DNA of 64,000 nucleotides from Rhodococcus triatomae BKS 15-14 (GCA_000341795.1 AODO01000018.1:62001-126000), one strand, 5' to 3'. Positions 54,630-63,550 are shown, numbered from the stretch's first letter. Made by a program: numbers and translations. The notes: generated by a model not told the origin, from the sequence alone.

Positions 54630-55067
54630 CTACGCCTCGACGGTGACGTCGACAACGGCGCCGGTCTCGTCGAACCGCACCGCAGGCCAGCGGCCGTCGA
54701 CGAAGTGCTGACCGCACGAGTCGTCGAAGTGCAGCACGACCTCGCCTCCGGGGTGGACTTCGACGGTCACCAGCACGAGATCGTGTGCCGCGTCGTCGAG
54801 TTCGGCCGGTTCGGGGTCACCGTCGCCGAATCGGGTGACGACGGCGTCGGTGGCCCGCCTGTGCCACCCCGGGCCATCGGCCAGGACGGCGTCGAGGCGG
54901 GGGAGCAGCCCTGCCGCCTCGACGGCATCCGCGGTGCGGAGGACGAATTCGGGCTCGCCGTCGGCGACGTACCAGTCGTGGACGAGCGTGTCGCCGGTGG
55001 TGAGCACCGTGGTGGCCCGAGTGAAGACACCCCGGTCGGACCGGACGGGAGGAGAACTGTGAGACAC
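54630..55067 (-). CDS. Conserved hypothetical protein
   Basis: 145 residues. An N-terminal YVADGEPEFVLRTADAVEAA and a C-terminal beta-rich LVTVEVHPGGEVVLHFDDS, GQHFVDGRWPAVRFDETG suggest an antiparallel sheet domain, perhaps related to DUF2262-type proteins, but I do not recognise it firmly. Acidic, cytosolic. Confidence 0.6.
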   Translation of the reverse strand: MSHSSPPVRSDRGVFTRATTVLTTGDTLVHDWYVADGEPEFVLRTADAVEAAGLLPRLDAVLADGPGWHRRATDAVVTRFGDGDPEPAELDDAAHDLVLVTVEVHPGGEVVLHFDDSCGQHFVDGRWPAVRFDETGAVVDVTVEA

Positions 55068-55204
55068 GGCGCGAGCCTATCGGTGAACCGCTGGACGAGT
55101 GGGCCCTCGACCGACGACCCGTTCCCGGAACGAACTGCGGTCAGCGTCCCCGGCCGGCCGCTCGCGGGCGACTCCGCGGTGTCGCCCGCACGGCTGCCCC
55201 CGCC

Positions 55205-55474
55205 TCAGTCCACGGACGACGTCGCGCGGCCTCGCCACCACATCCATCCGGCGGTGACGATGATCGCGCCGGCGAACGAGCCGATGATGCCGCTCGGACG
55301 CAGCGCGAGACCGTCCCCGGCGAGCAGGCTGATCAGCAGGCCGCCCACGAACGAGCCGCCGACGCCTGCGACGAAGGCGAGAGTCCAGTCGATTCCGGAC
55401 TTCGACTTGCCCAGGATCAGTTGGGCTCCGGCACCGACGAGCAGTCCGAACAGGATCATCCCGATGATCAACAT
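55205..55474 (-). CDS. GlsB/YeaQ/YmgE family stress membrane protein
   Basis: 89 residues with three hydrophobic helices and the family glycine pattern GLLVGAGAQLILGKSKSG, AGVGGSFVGGLL, GIIGSFAGAIIV. Transglycosylase-associated or stress-response membrane proteins of this family have no proven biochemical role. ATG at 55474 lies six bases after TATACT, so the mRNA is probably leaderless. Confidence 0.88.
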   Translation of the reverse strand: MLIIGMILFGLLVGAGAQLILGKSKSGIDWTLAFVAGVGGSFVGGLLISLLAGDGLALRPSGIIGSFAGAIIVTAGWMWWRGRATSSVD

Positions 55475-55480
55475 GGCGGG

Positions 55481-55486
55481 AGTATA
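55481..55486 (-). promoter_or_regulatory. Probable leaderless promoter -10 for the GlsB-like gene
   Basis: TATACT on the minus strand, six bases before the ATG; close to the ideal -10 TATAAT. Confidence 0.5.
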
Positions 55487-55530
55487 TGGCGCTGTTCCGG
55501 CCGAGCGCCGGTTGTCGCGAGGCGACGGTG

Positions 55531-56310
55531 TCAGTCGTGTCGCGCGACGTCCTCGCACAGGATGCCGGGCCAGCGTGCGAGATCGGCCGGGGTGTGCGCC
55601 ACCTCGAGCGTGGCCTTCGGCATCAGATCCACCAGTGCCTCCGCGGTGGACACCGGGTGGGCGGGATCGTCGATCCAGGCCAGCACCGTGGTGTGCACAC
55701 CGATCGCGGCGATGTCCTCCGGCGCGGGCAGGTCGCTCAGCGCGGCACCGCGGAACAGGGACGGCAGGAGGCGTTCGGTGACGTCGGGGGCGGTTTCGGG
55801 TGCGCCGGTCGTCGCAGGGGGACGGGACACGGCGGTCTCGGCGCGGAGGAAGGCGTCGAGTCCCTGCTCCTCGACGATCGTCGCATTGCGCCGGTAGGCC
55901 TCTGCTTTCGCGACACGGGTTCCCCAGGCGGTCGCGGGTACCAGAAGGGTGAGGCTGCTGAACCGTCCGGGGTCGCGGACGGCCGCGTGCAGGAGCGTCC
56001 CGGTGCCCATCGACGGGCCGACGCCGTGAACCTGCTCGCCGGGGAACCAGTGGTCGAGCAACCTCAGCAAATCGTCGGCGAGGACCTCCCATCGGTAGTC
56101 CTCGGGAACTGCCCGACCCGTCGAACGACCGTGTCCGCGAGCGTCGTAACGGAGCAGGCGCGTGCCGCTCAGGCCGCGCCCGAGGTCGAGTTCCATCAGG
56201 CGGTCGCGGTGACGGCTGGAGGTGAGGCCGTGCAACTGGACGACAGGATGGCCGCCCTCGTCGCTGAGTTCCACGTCGAGTGCGGCGCCCGGAACACCGA
56301 AGGTCGGCAC
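55531..56310 (-). CDS. Alpha/beta hydrolase
   Basis: 259 residues with the alpha/beta-hydrolase layout: oxyanion QLHGLTSSR, LLRYDARGHGRSTG, nucleophile in VGPSMGTGTLLHAA (Ser near 98), late Asp in LAWIDDPAHPVS and His in LEVAHTPADLARWPG. The nucleophile elbow GPSMG is a variant of GxSxG. Substrate unknown. GTG start; divergent from the condensation-GNAT gene. Confidence 0.85.
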   Translation of the reverse strand: MPTFGVPGAALDVELSDEGGHPVVQLHGLTSSRHRDRLMELDLGRGLSGTRLLRYDARGHGRSTGRAVPEDYRWEVLADDLLRLLDHWFPGEQVHGVGPSMGTGTLLHAAVRDPGRFSSLTLLVPATAWGTRVAKAEAYRRNATIVEEQGLDAFLRAETAVSRPPATTGAPETAPDVTERLLPSLFRGAALSDLPAPEDIAAIGVHTTVLAWIDDPAHPVSTAEALVDLMPKATLEVAHTPADLARWPGILCEDVARHD

Positions 56311-56341
56311 GTTACCCCCTGAGTGGCTGGTGGAAGGCGCC

Positions 56342-56347
56342 TAGGAT
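56342..56347 (+). promoter_or_regulatory. Probable leaderless promoter -10 for the condensation-GNAT gene
   Basis: TAGGAT ends six bases before the ATG at 56354; no ribosome site in between. Confidence 0.45.
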
Positions 56348-56353
56348 AGCGCC

Positions 56354-58120
56354 ATGCGGCTGACCAACGTCGCGCACCTGCGCCTGCCGTTCGGCCGTCT
56401 GCTGGGTTACGACGTACGCGTCGGGCCGCCGGGCCGAGCACTTCCCGTGTCCTTCGACCAGGGTCGTCATGTCGGAGCCGGGGACCGGGCCGGATCGTGG
56501 ATGGCGCTGTCCTTCAGGCTTTCCCGGCCGATTCCGCCGGACGCGCTCGCTGCTGCGTGGCTGGCCGTGATCGCGCGACACGGCACGCTGCGATCGGTGT
56601 TCGTGCCGGGCCAGGACGCCGGGCCCGGGCTGCACGAGGTCGAGATCCACCCCGGGGAATGGGTCGAGCACTCGATCGCGCCGGGGCAGGCAGTCAACGA
56701 GGCGCTGCGCGACGTGCTCGACCGCGCCTGCTCGCCGTACGGTCGCCCGTCCCACAGACTGTGCGTGCTCGAGACGGCGGTCGGACCGACGGTGGTCGTC
56801 GCGGCGGACCATTCGCACGTCGACATGTGGTCGATGCTGGTGATCGCGCGGGACCTGCTCGCCGCGCTCACCGCGGTGCAGGACGGGCGAGCGCCGACCC
56901 TGCCGCCCGCACCCGCATTCGCCGAGCACACGAGGGCGCTGCGGGACCGGCCCGCGGCTCCCCCCGAGGTGCACCGCCGCTGGGCGGAGGTGTTGGCGGC
57001 CAGCGGCGACGTCATGCCGCTGTTCCCGCTGCCACTCGGCCCGGCCGGCTTGCAGCAGGAACGTGTCGAGGTGCGCGACGTCCTCGACGTCGACGACAAC
57101 GCCGCGTTCGCCGCGCAGGCCCGCGAGGACGGGGTCTCGACACTGGCGCTGGTGGTGGCCGCGATGACGGAGGTGACGCGCGCGCTGGCGGGCACTCCGC
57201 TGCGCGCCGTGTTCCCGGTGCACAGCCGGTACGACTCCACCTGGCACGACTCCGTCGGCTGGTTCATCACCAACTCGGTCCTGGAGTCCGTCGACGCCGA
57301 TCCTCGCGCGAGCGCCGACGCGGTCAAGGAGGCGGTCAGGATGGGCTCCTGGCCGTTGGCGGACATTCTCCGGCCGTGGGGTGGGATGCCCGAGGCGCCA
57401 GGGATGTTCGCGATCTCGTGGCTGGACCTGCGCCGGCTCCCGGTGCGGGTCGACGCGACCGGACTGGAGGCGCAGTACGTCGGCGCGACCATTCGGACCG
57501 ACGGCGTGATGCTCTGGTTCGTCCTCGACGAGTCCGGCCTGCATCTGCGGTGCCGTTATCCCGACACCCTCGAGGCCCGCCGCCACGTCGGCACCTGGCT
57601 GGACACCCTCATCGCTCACCTGCGTTCGCGTGCACGAGAGTCCGTCGGTGGTCGTCTCCGGCTCGGGGACCGGACGTATCGGGTGCAGAGGGCTCAGCGG
57701 ATCGACGTCCCGGCCCTGGTCGCGCTCCTCTCCGACGACGAGATCAGCCGCACCCGGGAAGGCGCGGAGATCGCCCGGTACGAGGAGGCGTACGACGCCA
57801 TCGCCCGAGACTCCTCGCACTATCTGGCGGTGGTCCGGGACGAGGCCGACCGGATCGTCGGCACCATGCAGCTCACCGTCATTCCGGGGCTGTCGCGGGG
57901 CGGCACCACCCGGCTCCAGATCGAGGGCGTCCGGGTGGCGGCCGCGGAGCGCTCCCGAGGTATCGGGACCGCCATGCTCGAGTGGGCGCACGAGCACGGC
58001 AGGCACCGCGGCGCGACACTCGCGCAGGTCACCACCGATCGTGACCGGGTGCGGGCACTCACGTTCTACGCCCGGCTCGGGTACGACCGCGGTCACGTCG
58101 GTCTCAAACGGCAGCTCTGA
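56354..58120 (+). CDS. Condensation-domain protein fused to a GNAT N-acetyltransferase
   Basis: 588 residues. The first about 430 form a condensation-type acyltransferase with active site HSHVDMWS (HxxxD, His near 154) and the later VGWFITNSV, where NRPS domains have DFGWG-related sequence. The last about 150 form a GNAT domain with YLAVVRDEADRIVGTMQL and acetyl-CoA loop VAAAERSRGIGTAML. Neither carrier nor adenylation domain is present. The fusion suggests an enzyme that makes and then acetylates an amide or ester, perhaps of a small peptide or polyamine-like product. An exporter gene follows. Confidence 0.8.
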   Translation: MRLTNVAHLRLPFGRLLGYDVRVGPPGRALPVSFDQGRHVGAGDRAGSWMALSFRLSRPIPPDALAAAWLAVIARHGTLRSVFVPGQDAGPGLHEVEIHPGEWVEHSIAPGQAVNEALRDVLDRACSPYGRPSHRLCVLETAVGPTVVVAADHSHVDMWSMLVIARDLLAALTAVQDGRAPTLPPAPAFAEHTRALRDRPAAPPEVHRRWAEVLAASGDVMPLFPLPLGPAGLQQERVEVRDVLDVDDNAAFAAQAREDGVSTLALVVAAMTEVTRALAGTPLRAVFPVHSRYDSTWHDSVGWFITNSVLESVDADPRASADAVKEAVRMGSWPLADILRPWGGMPEAPGMFAISWLDLRRLPVRVDATGLEAQYVGATIRTDGVMLWFVLDESGLHLRCRYPDTLEARRHVGTWLDTLIAHLRSRARESVGGRLRLGDRTYRVQRAQRIDVPALVALLSDDEISRTREGAEIARYEEAYDAIARDSSHYLAVVRDEADRIVGTMQLTVIPGLSRGGTTRLQIEGVRVAAAERSRGIGTAMLEWAHEHGRHRGATLAQVTTDRDRVRALTFYARLGYDRGHVGLKRQL

Positions 58121-58239
58121 GACGCGCCGGTCGCCGCGGCGGGCGGACGGATGACCTGAGCGATACCCTGCGACCGGAGCAGTGGTGTGCACGTGCCGAG
58201 GCGGGAAACCGTCCTGTCCGTCGAGGTGGTGGTGCCGTC

Positions 58240-59817
58240 GTGGTCGAAGGATCTCTCACGGACGACGCCGACCGGTTGTCCGGTCGGCGCGGACTTCTCG
58301 CGGTCCTGCTCGCGATGGCGATGTTCGTCCTCGTCGTCGACACGTCGCTGATGAACGTGTCGATCTCGGCGGTCGTGCGGGACCTCGACACCACGGTCAG
58401 TGGCGTGCAGTCGGCGATCGCACTCGAAGCGTTGGTGTCGGCCGCCTTCATCCTGATCGGCAGCAAGGTGGGGGATCTGATCGGGCGCAAGCGTGCGTAC
58501 GTGCTCGGCCTCCTCGGTTACGCGACCGGTGCCGCGGCGATGACGTTCGCGCAGACTCTGACCGCGGTGATCGTGCTCTGGGCCGTCGTGGGTGGGATCG
58601 GCGCATCGCTGCTGCTGCCCGCCATGCAGTCCCTCGTCCACGGCAACTTCCACGGCCCCGCGCAGAAGAAGGTGTACGCGCTGGTCGGCGCGGCGGCGGC
58701 GATCGCAGCCGCCGTCGGGCCGCTGCTCGGCGGCTTCGTCACCACCTACCTGTCGTGGCGGGTCGGATTCGCGCTGGAGGTGGTCGTCATCGCCGTGGTC
58801 CTGTCGGGGATCGGCCTCGTCCGGGACGTGCCGTACACGGGTCCGCGCGGCGTCGACGCCGTGGGTGCAGGGCTGTCGGTTGTCGGCATGGGCGGCATCG
58901 TCCTCGGCATCCTGGTGTGGCAGGAGGGCGGCGAGGCGGTGGCGGCGCTCCTCGTGATCGGTTCCTCCGCGCTGGTCGGCCTCGCCTACTGGTTGATCCG
59001 CCGGAAGCGGCAGGGAAAGCCGTCGCTGATGGATCCGGACCTGTTCCGCTCCACGGTGTTCCGGCTCGGCGTCACGGGGCAGATGTTGCAGCAGATCGCG
59101 CTCGGCGGCACCATGATCGCCCTGCCGATCTATCTGCAGATGGTGCTCGAGTACAACGCGATGCAGGCGGGTCTGTCCCTCGCGCCGCTATCGCTGAGCA
59201 TGTTCGCGGTCGCGCTGCTGGCGGGGAAGAAGGCGGGCGACAGGCAGCCCGCCGCGATCATCCGGTGGGGATTCGTCCTCGTCGCCGTCGGTGTCGCGAT
59301 CCTGGTCCCGCTCGTGCCCCGCGCGGAGTTCGGATGGGCACTGTTGCCGCCGCTCGTCGTCGCCGGCGCGGGACTCGGACTGCTCGTCTCGCAGCTGAAC
59401 AACTACACGCTCGCCCCGATCTCCGAGGAACGGGTCAGCGAAGCGGCGGGTACCAACTCCGCGGCGGGCTCGTTCGGGCTGTCGTTCGGGCTGGCGTTCG
59501 CGGGTGCCGTCATGCTGGCAACGCTGTCGATCAGCTTCACCGCGACGGCCCAGTCGAGCACGGTGCTCCCAGCCGACGAGCAGAGTCAGGTCGCGCAGGT
59601 CCTGGAGGAGGACGCCGAGGTCATGAGCAACACCGAACTCGAGACACTGCTCGTCGGGCAGCCCCCCGAGATCCGGGACGAGATCGTCCGGATCAACACC
59701 GAGGCGCGGCCTCTCGCGCTCCAGGTCGCCCTGCTGGTGCCGGTCCTCGCCGCGCTCCTCGGACTGCTCACCTCGTTCCGGATGATCCGGCAACCGGACG
59801 CACGACAGAGCGGGTGA
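58240..59817 (+). CDS. MFS transporter, DHA2 (14-helix) type
   Basis: 525 residues from GTG. Motif A GSKVGDLIGRKRAYVLG near residue 72, motif C-like GPLLGGFVTTYLSWR near 163, and VVDTSLMNVSISAVVRDL in helix 1 match drug:H+ antiporters such as EmrB. A charged extracytoplasmic loop (EDAEVMSNTELETLLVGQPP) precedes the last helix. Probably exports a drug or the product of the preceding condensation-GNAT protein; 119 bases separate the two genes. Confidence 0.9.
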   Translation: MVEGSLTDDADRLSGRRGLLAVLLAMAMFVLVVDTSLMNVSISAVVRDLDTTVSGVQSAIALEALVSAAFILIGSKVGDLIGRKRAYVLGLLGYATGAAAMTFAQTLTAVIVLWAVVGGIGASLLLPAMQSLVHGNFHGPAQKKVYALVGAAAAIAAAVGPLLGGFVTTYLSWRVGFALEVVVIAVVLSGIGLVRDVPYTGPRGVDAVGAGLSVVGMGGIVLGILVWQEGGEAVAALLVIGSSALVGLAYWLIRRKRQGKPSLMDPDLFRSTVFRLGVTGQMLQQIALGGTMIALPIYLQMVLEYNAMQAGLSLAPLSLSMFAVALLAGKKAGDRQPAAIIRWGFVLVAVGVAILVPLVPRAEFGWALLPPLVVAGAGLGLLVSQLNNYTLAPISEERVSEAAGTNSAAGSFGLSFGLAFAGAVMLATLSISFTATAQSSTVLPADEQSQVAQVLEEDAEVMSNTELETLLVGQPPEIRDEIVRINTEARPLALQVALLVPVLAALLGLLTSFRMIRQPDARQSG

Positions 59818-59851
59818 GCTCGCGGGTCGCCGACAGCGGCGATGCGGTCGA

Positions 59852-60265
59852 TCAGGGCACGTGGAACGTCACGAAACCCGGTGTGACCGGCCCGGTCCGG
59901 GAGCTGACCATCACGACGACCCGACCCGCCCCGGTGTCCAGGGTGACGGCGGGCGGGATGCCGTTCAGCCCGTCCGACAGTGTCGCGGCGCCGTGGGCTC
60001 CGGTCGAGAGGTTCAGCCACTCGACGGGGGAGGAGAGCAGACATCCCCAGCCGCCCTCCTTGCCGCCGGTGATCGTCACCCTCCGATCGCCGACGACAGC
60101 GGCGCACCGTATCGCGGGAACGTCGAAGCTGCCGTTCGGATTTCCGAGAGGTGCCGGATCGATCTGGAAGGGCACGGTCACGGCTGCGGCAGCCTGACCC
60201 GCCGTGGGCAGCGCAGCACCGATGGCCACCAGTGCGCCGGCGGTCAGAACACGGACGAGTGTCAT
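59852..60265 (-). CDS. Small secreted protein, family A (paralogue of 62368-62916)
   Basis: 137 residues with a signal peptide ending near GQAAAA (about residue 27). The mature part contains two cysteines and VEWLNLSTGAHGAATL followed by a C-terminal TGAGRVVVMVSSRTGPVTPG and FHVP ending. The same pattern, WxNL(S/T)TGAxGA...TGxGxVV...FxxP, occurs in the protein at 62368-62916, so they look paralogous. Family and role unknown. Its ATG overlaps the stop of the upstream VOC gene. Confidence 0.7.
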   Translation of the reverse strand: MTLVRVLTAGALVAIGAALPTAGQAAAAVTVPFQIDPAPLGNPNGSFDVPAIRCAAVVGDRRVTITGGKEGGWGCLLSSPVEWLNLSTGAHGAATLSDGLNGIPPAVTLDTGAGRVVVMVSSRTGPVTPGFVTFHVP

Positions 60266-60642
60266 GTCGTGCTTCCCCTTTCGGGTAGCGAATGTGCCGA
60301 AGGATGCGTGGGTTCGTACATCAGGATCGACCCCGCGCCCGGAACGACGAGCCGGACCGTTCGGCCCCACGGCTGCCTGCCGACATCGCCCTCGAAGTCC
60401 GCGCCACGCGAGCGGAGTTCGGCGACTGTGGCGTCGAGATCGTCCCACATGAACGACACCTCGTGATGCGGCCCGGACGCGGCGTCGGCCGGATGGATCG
60501 CCAATTCGCTCGGACCGGAACGGAATATCAACCAGCCGCCACCGGCGTCGACGTGGGTCCATCCGAGAACGTCGCGGAAGAAGTCCCGCGCGGCCGTCGG
60601 GTCGTCCGCGTAGAGCAGCGCATGAACTGCGGTGATCATCAC
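60262..60642 (-). CDS. VOC family protein
   Basis: 126 residues, one compact VOC domain: ITAVHALLYADDPTAARDFFRDVLGW, GPHHEVSFMWDDLDATVAELRSRG and a late PGAGSILMYEP. Possibly a glyoxalase-like resistance protein; reaction unassigned. Two adjacent ATGs at 60642/60639. Coupled to the secreted-protein gene downstream. Confidence 0.8.
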   Translation of the reverse strand: MMITAVHALLYADDPTAARDFFRDVLGWTHVDAGGGWLIFRSGPSELAIHPADAASGPHHEVSFMWDDLDATVAELRSRGADFEGDVGRQPWGRTVRLVVPGAGSILMYEPTHPSAHSLPERGSTT

Positions 60643-60717
60643 TCGACGGTAGTCGGTCGCGGCCTCCGGCGACAGCCGGGCACGCGCGTGAGGAGCGGAG
60701 CCGCCAGGGAATGTCTC

Positions 60718-61509
60718 CTAGGCGAGGTAGGGCACCAGGGCTTTCCGGTCGGTGGGGTAGTCGGTGAACTTCTCCTGGTACCACCGGTGGGTGGCGAACG
60801 CCCTCGGGATCAGGTTGCCTGCGGTGATCAGGAGGATGACGACACCGGGCAGCGCCCAGGTGAGCAACGCGAACCCGGCCCAGGCGATGAGTTCGCCGAG
60901 GTAGGCGGGGCTGGTCACGAACCGGAATCCACCGCCGAACGGGATGCGGTACTCGGCGGCCCCTGGGTTGTTCTTGTCCCGCAGGTTCCGCACGATCGAC
61001 TCGGAGCTGAGCAGCAGCGCGAAACCGGAGAGATAGACGACGAGACCCACGAGGAAACGCGGATCGGTCAGCCATTCGGTGGTGTACCGGCCGAACCAGT
61101 CGTGACTGAACAGGGCGCCGTTGAGGTAGCCGTGCATGGACGTGACGAGCATGCCCATCACGATGACCGAGGCGTTGAAGGTGCTGCGCTTGCCGGGGAC
61201 CTGCCGGATCGCGAGGGGGAAGTACCAGCCGCGATTCGCGTAGTGCAACAGCCAGATCGCGGCGAGTGCCAGCGACGCGGGCTCGAAACGATTCGGTCCG
61301 GTCAGGTAGAAGACGAGGAACACCACCGTCGCCGGGATCTCCATCAACCACCAGCCCAGTTTGGGGTTGAGGTTGAAGCCGAGGTTCGTGGACGAGAACC
61401 GTCCGTACGAGCTCTGCGCGAAGAAGCCGCCGACGATCACGAAGGCGGCGAAAGCGAACGCCGCCGTCAACACCGTGTCGTAGACGGTGTTTCCGGTGTA
61501 CCAGTGCAT
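60718..61509 (-). CDS. 3-oxo-5-alpha-steroid 4-dehydrogenase-like membrane protein
   Basis: 263 residues with six or seven hydrophobic helices. The C-terminal signature GGGFRFVTSPAYLGELIAWAGFALLTW, followed by ATHRWYQEKFTDYP, is that of the steroid 5-alpha-reductase/isoprenylcysteine methyltransferase superfamily. It may reduce a steroid or other enone lipid with NADPH. ATG 61509. Confidence 0.85.
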   Translation of the reverse strand: MHWYTGNTVYDTVLTAAFAFAAFVIVGGFFAQSSYGRFSSTNLGFNLNPKLGWWLMEIPATVVFLVFYLTGPNRFEPASLALAAIWLLHYANRGWYFPLAIRQVPGKRSTFNASVIVMGMLVTSMHGYLNGALFSHDWFGRYTTEWLTDPRFLVGLVVYLSGFALLLSSESIVRNLRDKNNPGAAEYRIPFGGGFRFVTSPAYLGELIAWAGFALLTWALPGVVILLITAGNLIPRAFATHRWYQEKFTDYPTDRKALVPYLA

Positions 61510-61707
61510 CGGACTCCCTCGCCGGGCCGCGCGGCGTGCGCGGCATTTCTGCAACGTGTTCTACCACGGTCGTGCGCGGCCGAGGGGCGAAAGCTGCCGA
61601 AAGGGTTGCGCTGCGGGGGCAGGCATCGACGGGTCGGCCGGGTTACTGTCGGGAGGTGTCGCGGCGATGCTCGCCGCTCGAACCCGACTTCGTGGAACGG
61701 AGATCTC

Positions 61708-62268
61708 GTGGGCAGAATCGTCGTCTCCGAGTTCGTCTCGCTCGACGGTGTGATGGAGGCGCCCGGCGGCGAACCCGGATACCCACACACCGGATGGGCG
61801 ATTCCGCATCACGGTCCGGGGCTCGTGGGGGCCAAACTCCGGGAGACCCTCGACGCCGAGGCGCTGCTGCTCGGCCGGATCACCTACGAGTCGTTCGCCG
61901 ACGCGTGGCCGACGCGCGACGGCGACTTCGCCGACAAGATGAACGCGATGCCCAAGCACGTCGTCACGGCGACCGCCACGGACCTCGCCTGGCGCAACTC
62001 GCGTGTGTTGGCGGGCCCCGTGGGACTGTCGGTGCCGGAGCTGCGGGACTCGGTCGACGGCGAACTCCTGGTCGTCGGCAGCCGGACCCTCGTGCACGCC
62101 CTGCTGGCCGCGGACCTCGTCGACGAACTGCGGCTGGCGGTGTTTCCCGTGATTCTCGGCTTCGGTGCGCGAGTGTTCCCCGAGTCGTCCGAGCCGGTCA
62201 CGCTCGACCTCGTCGACACCCGCCGATTCGAGACCGGCATCGCCGAGCTGACGTACCGGCGGCCCTAG
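61708..62268 (+). CDS. Dihydrofolate reductase-like (RibD C-terminal domain) protein
   Basis: 186 residues from GTG with ACGGAG upstream. Pattern GRIVVSEFVSLDGVMEAPGG, LLLGRITYESFADAW, ELLVVGSRTLVHALLAADLVDELRL and FPVILGFGARVFPES is the RibD_C/DHFR family often annotated as dihydrofolate reductase. A true folate role is uncertain; it may be an NADPH-dependent reductase of another substrate. Confidence 0.88.
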   Translation: MGRIVVSEFVSLDGVMEAPGGEPGYPHTGWAIPHHGPGLVGAKLRETLDAEALLLGRITYESFADAWPTRDGDFADKMNAMPKHVVTATATDLAWRNSRVLAGPVGLSVPELRDSVDGELLVVGSRTLVHALLAADLVDELRLAVFPVILGFGARVFPESSEPVTLDLVDTRRFETGIAELTYRRP

Positions 62269-62367
62269 GGCATGTCTGACAAAGCCATACGGGATCCAGG
62301 GAGAAGCGAGCGCGTACGCTGACACTGCACCAGGGTCGGGTCAGATCCAACGCGGAAGGCTCACGCC

Positions 62368-62916
62368 ATGCGCCGTGCAGCAATTCATCGTTCATTCGTA
62401 GCCCGGGCCGCGGCATCCGCCGCCGCCCTTGCAGTCCCGCTCTGCACATCGGCGGCGGCGACTGCGAACCCGGCCCCGGGGCCGGCGGCGACAACCACGG
62501 TGTTCCAGGTCCCTGTCAGGTTCGTCGCGGGATGCTCGCCCGAAGTGTTCGCGTGCTGGTTTCTGCCGCCGTTGTCGACGGTCCTCCCGTCGGCCACACC
62601 GAGCGCACCCGGAATGGTGACATTCAGCGCGGAACACTCAACACGCGTCTCGGCCCGCACGCTGGAGTGCGTTGACGTGTGGGTGCATTGGCGGAACCTG
62701 ACCACCGGCGCCGCCGGTGCCACCCTTCTCCGCCGGGTGGAGGTCGACCACACACAGCCCTTCCCTCCCGACCCGTGGTGTCGATACACGCCCGAAACAG
62801 CAGACACCGGTGGCGGCACGGTCGTCGCGACCGCCGACGTCAGCGCTGTGGGGATTCCTCCCGCCGGGTACCGAATCGTGGTCAACCAGGGGTTCGGCAC
62901 TTTCCAGCTCCCCTAG
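62368..62916 (+). CDS. Secreted protein, family A (paralogue of 59852-60265)
   Basis: 182 residues with a signal peptide ending near TANPA (about residue 35). The mature part has five cysteines, VWVHWRNLTTGAAGATLL, and a C-terminal TGGGTVVATADVS, PPAGYRIVVNQGFGTFQLP. The C-terminal half follows the pattern of the protein at 59852-60265. A 9-base tandem repeat CTCCCCTAG duplicates the stop codon. Function unknown. Confidence 0.7.
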   Translation: MRRAAIHRSFVARAAASAAALAVPLCTSAAATANPAPGPAATTTVFQVPVRFVAGCSPEVFACWFLPPLSTVLPSATPSAPGMVTFSAEHSTRVSARTLECVDVWVHWRNLTTGAAGATLLRRVEVDHTQPFPPDPWCRYTPETADTGGGTVVATADVSAVGIPPAGYRIVVNQGFGTFQLP

Positions 62917-63138
62917 CTCCCCTAGAGCATGGCCGCGGGACGCCCCAGGCGAATCGGTCGTATGGAGGGTCACCATGATCGGCGGTCGGCGCGCGTAGTC
63001 CATCCACTTCGGAAGTGGCGGAGGAGCAGGACGCTGAACACAACGATCGGCCTGTTGTAGGCGTGCGTGCGGTTATCGTCGGGTGGCAAGTTCAAGCTGT
63101 CGGGCGACAGAGTAGTCATTGGGTGGAAGGAGTACCCA

Positions 63139-63550
63139 GTGGCAGGAGCCAAGGCCAACCTCGAGCATGGAGCGACGATCGCCAGTCGAATGACCGCCAC
63201 CCGCGTCGCCAGTGGTGCCGCGATCCTTGGTCCGCTGGGCGCGATCCTCGGGGGATGAGCCAAAGGACCGGAGCAAGCTTTACTTCACGCTCGAACTGCC
63301 CGACGGCTCGATCGTCACGCACGAGGTCGAAGCAAAGAGCGAAGGCAAGGTCCGCAAACTCGTCACCAACGTCAACATTCTGTCCGTGGAATCGGAGCCT
63401 GAACGGGCAAGCTCGCCCGCAAGCGAGCCACCCGCCTCGCCCCCACCGCCAGCTGTTCCGGCCGGCTGGTACCCGGACCCGGACACCGCGCTGTTGCAAC
63501 GCTACTGGGACGGCACCAGCTGGACAGAGCGCACAGCGCCACTCCCATAG
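63139..63550 (+). pseudogene. DUF2510 protein gene interrupted by a one-base frameshift
   Basis: A GTG with AAGGAG six bases upstream opens VAGAKANLEHGATIASRMTA, and this frame hits TGA at 63256 just after ILGG. In the +1 frame the protein continues at once (DEPKDRSKLYFTLELPDGS) to a C-terminal DUF2510 domain, AGWYPDPDTALLQRYWDGTS. Removing one G from the run of five at 63250-63254 rejoins the two halves into a protein of about 137 residues. So it is a recent pseudogene, a sequencing error in a homopolymer, or a frameshifted gene. The intact protein would be membrane-associated through its hydrophobic N-terminal part. Confidence 0.7.

Noticed and set aside
62269-62300. GGGCATGTCTGACAAAG-like sequence resembling some insertion-sequence ends
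   Set aside because: No matching second end, target duplication or transposase fragment is visible nearby.
62938-62997. Tiny frame MIGGRRA after GGAGGG
   Set aside because: Seven residues only, no hairpin or downstream gene that would make it a convincing leader peptide.
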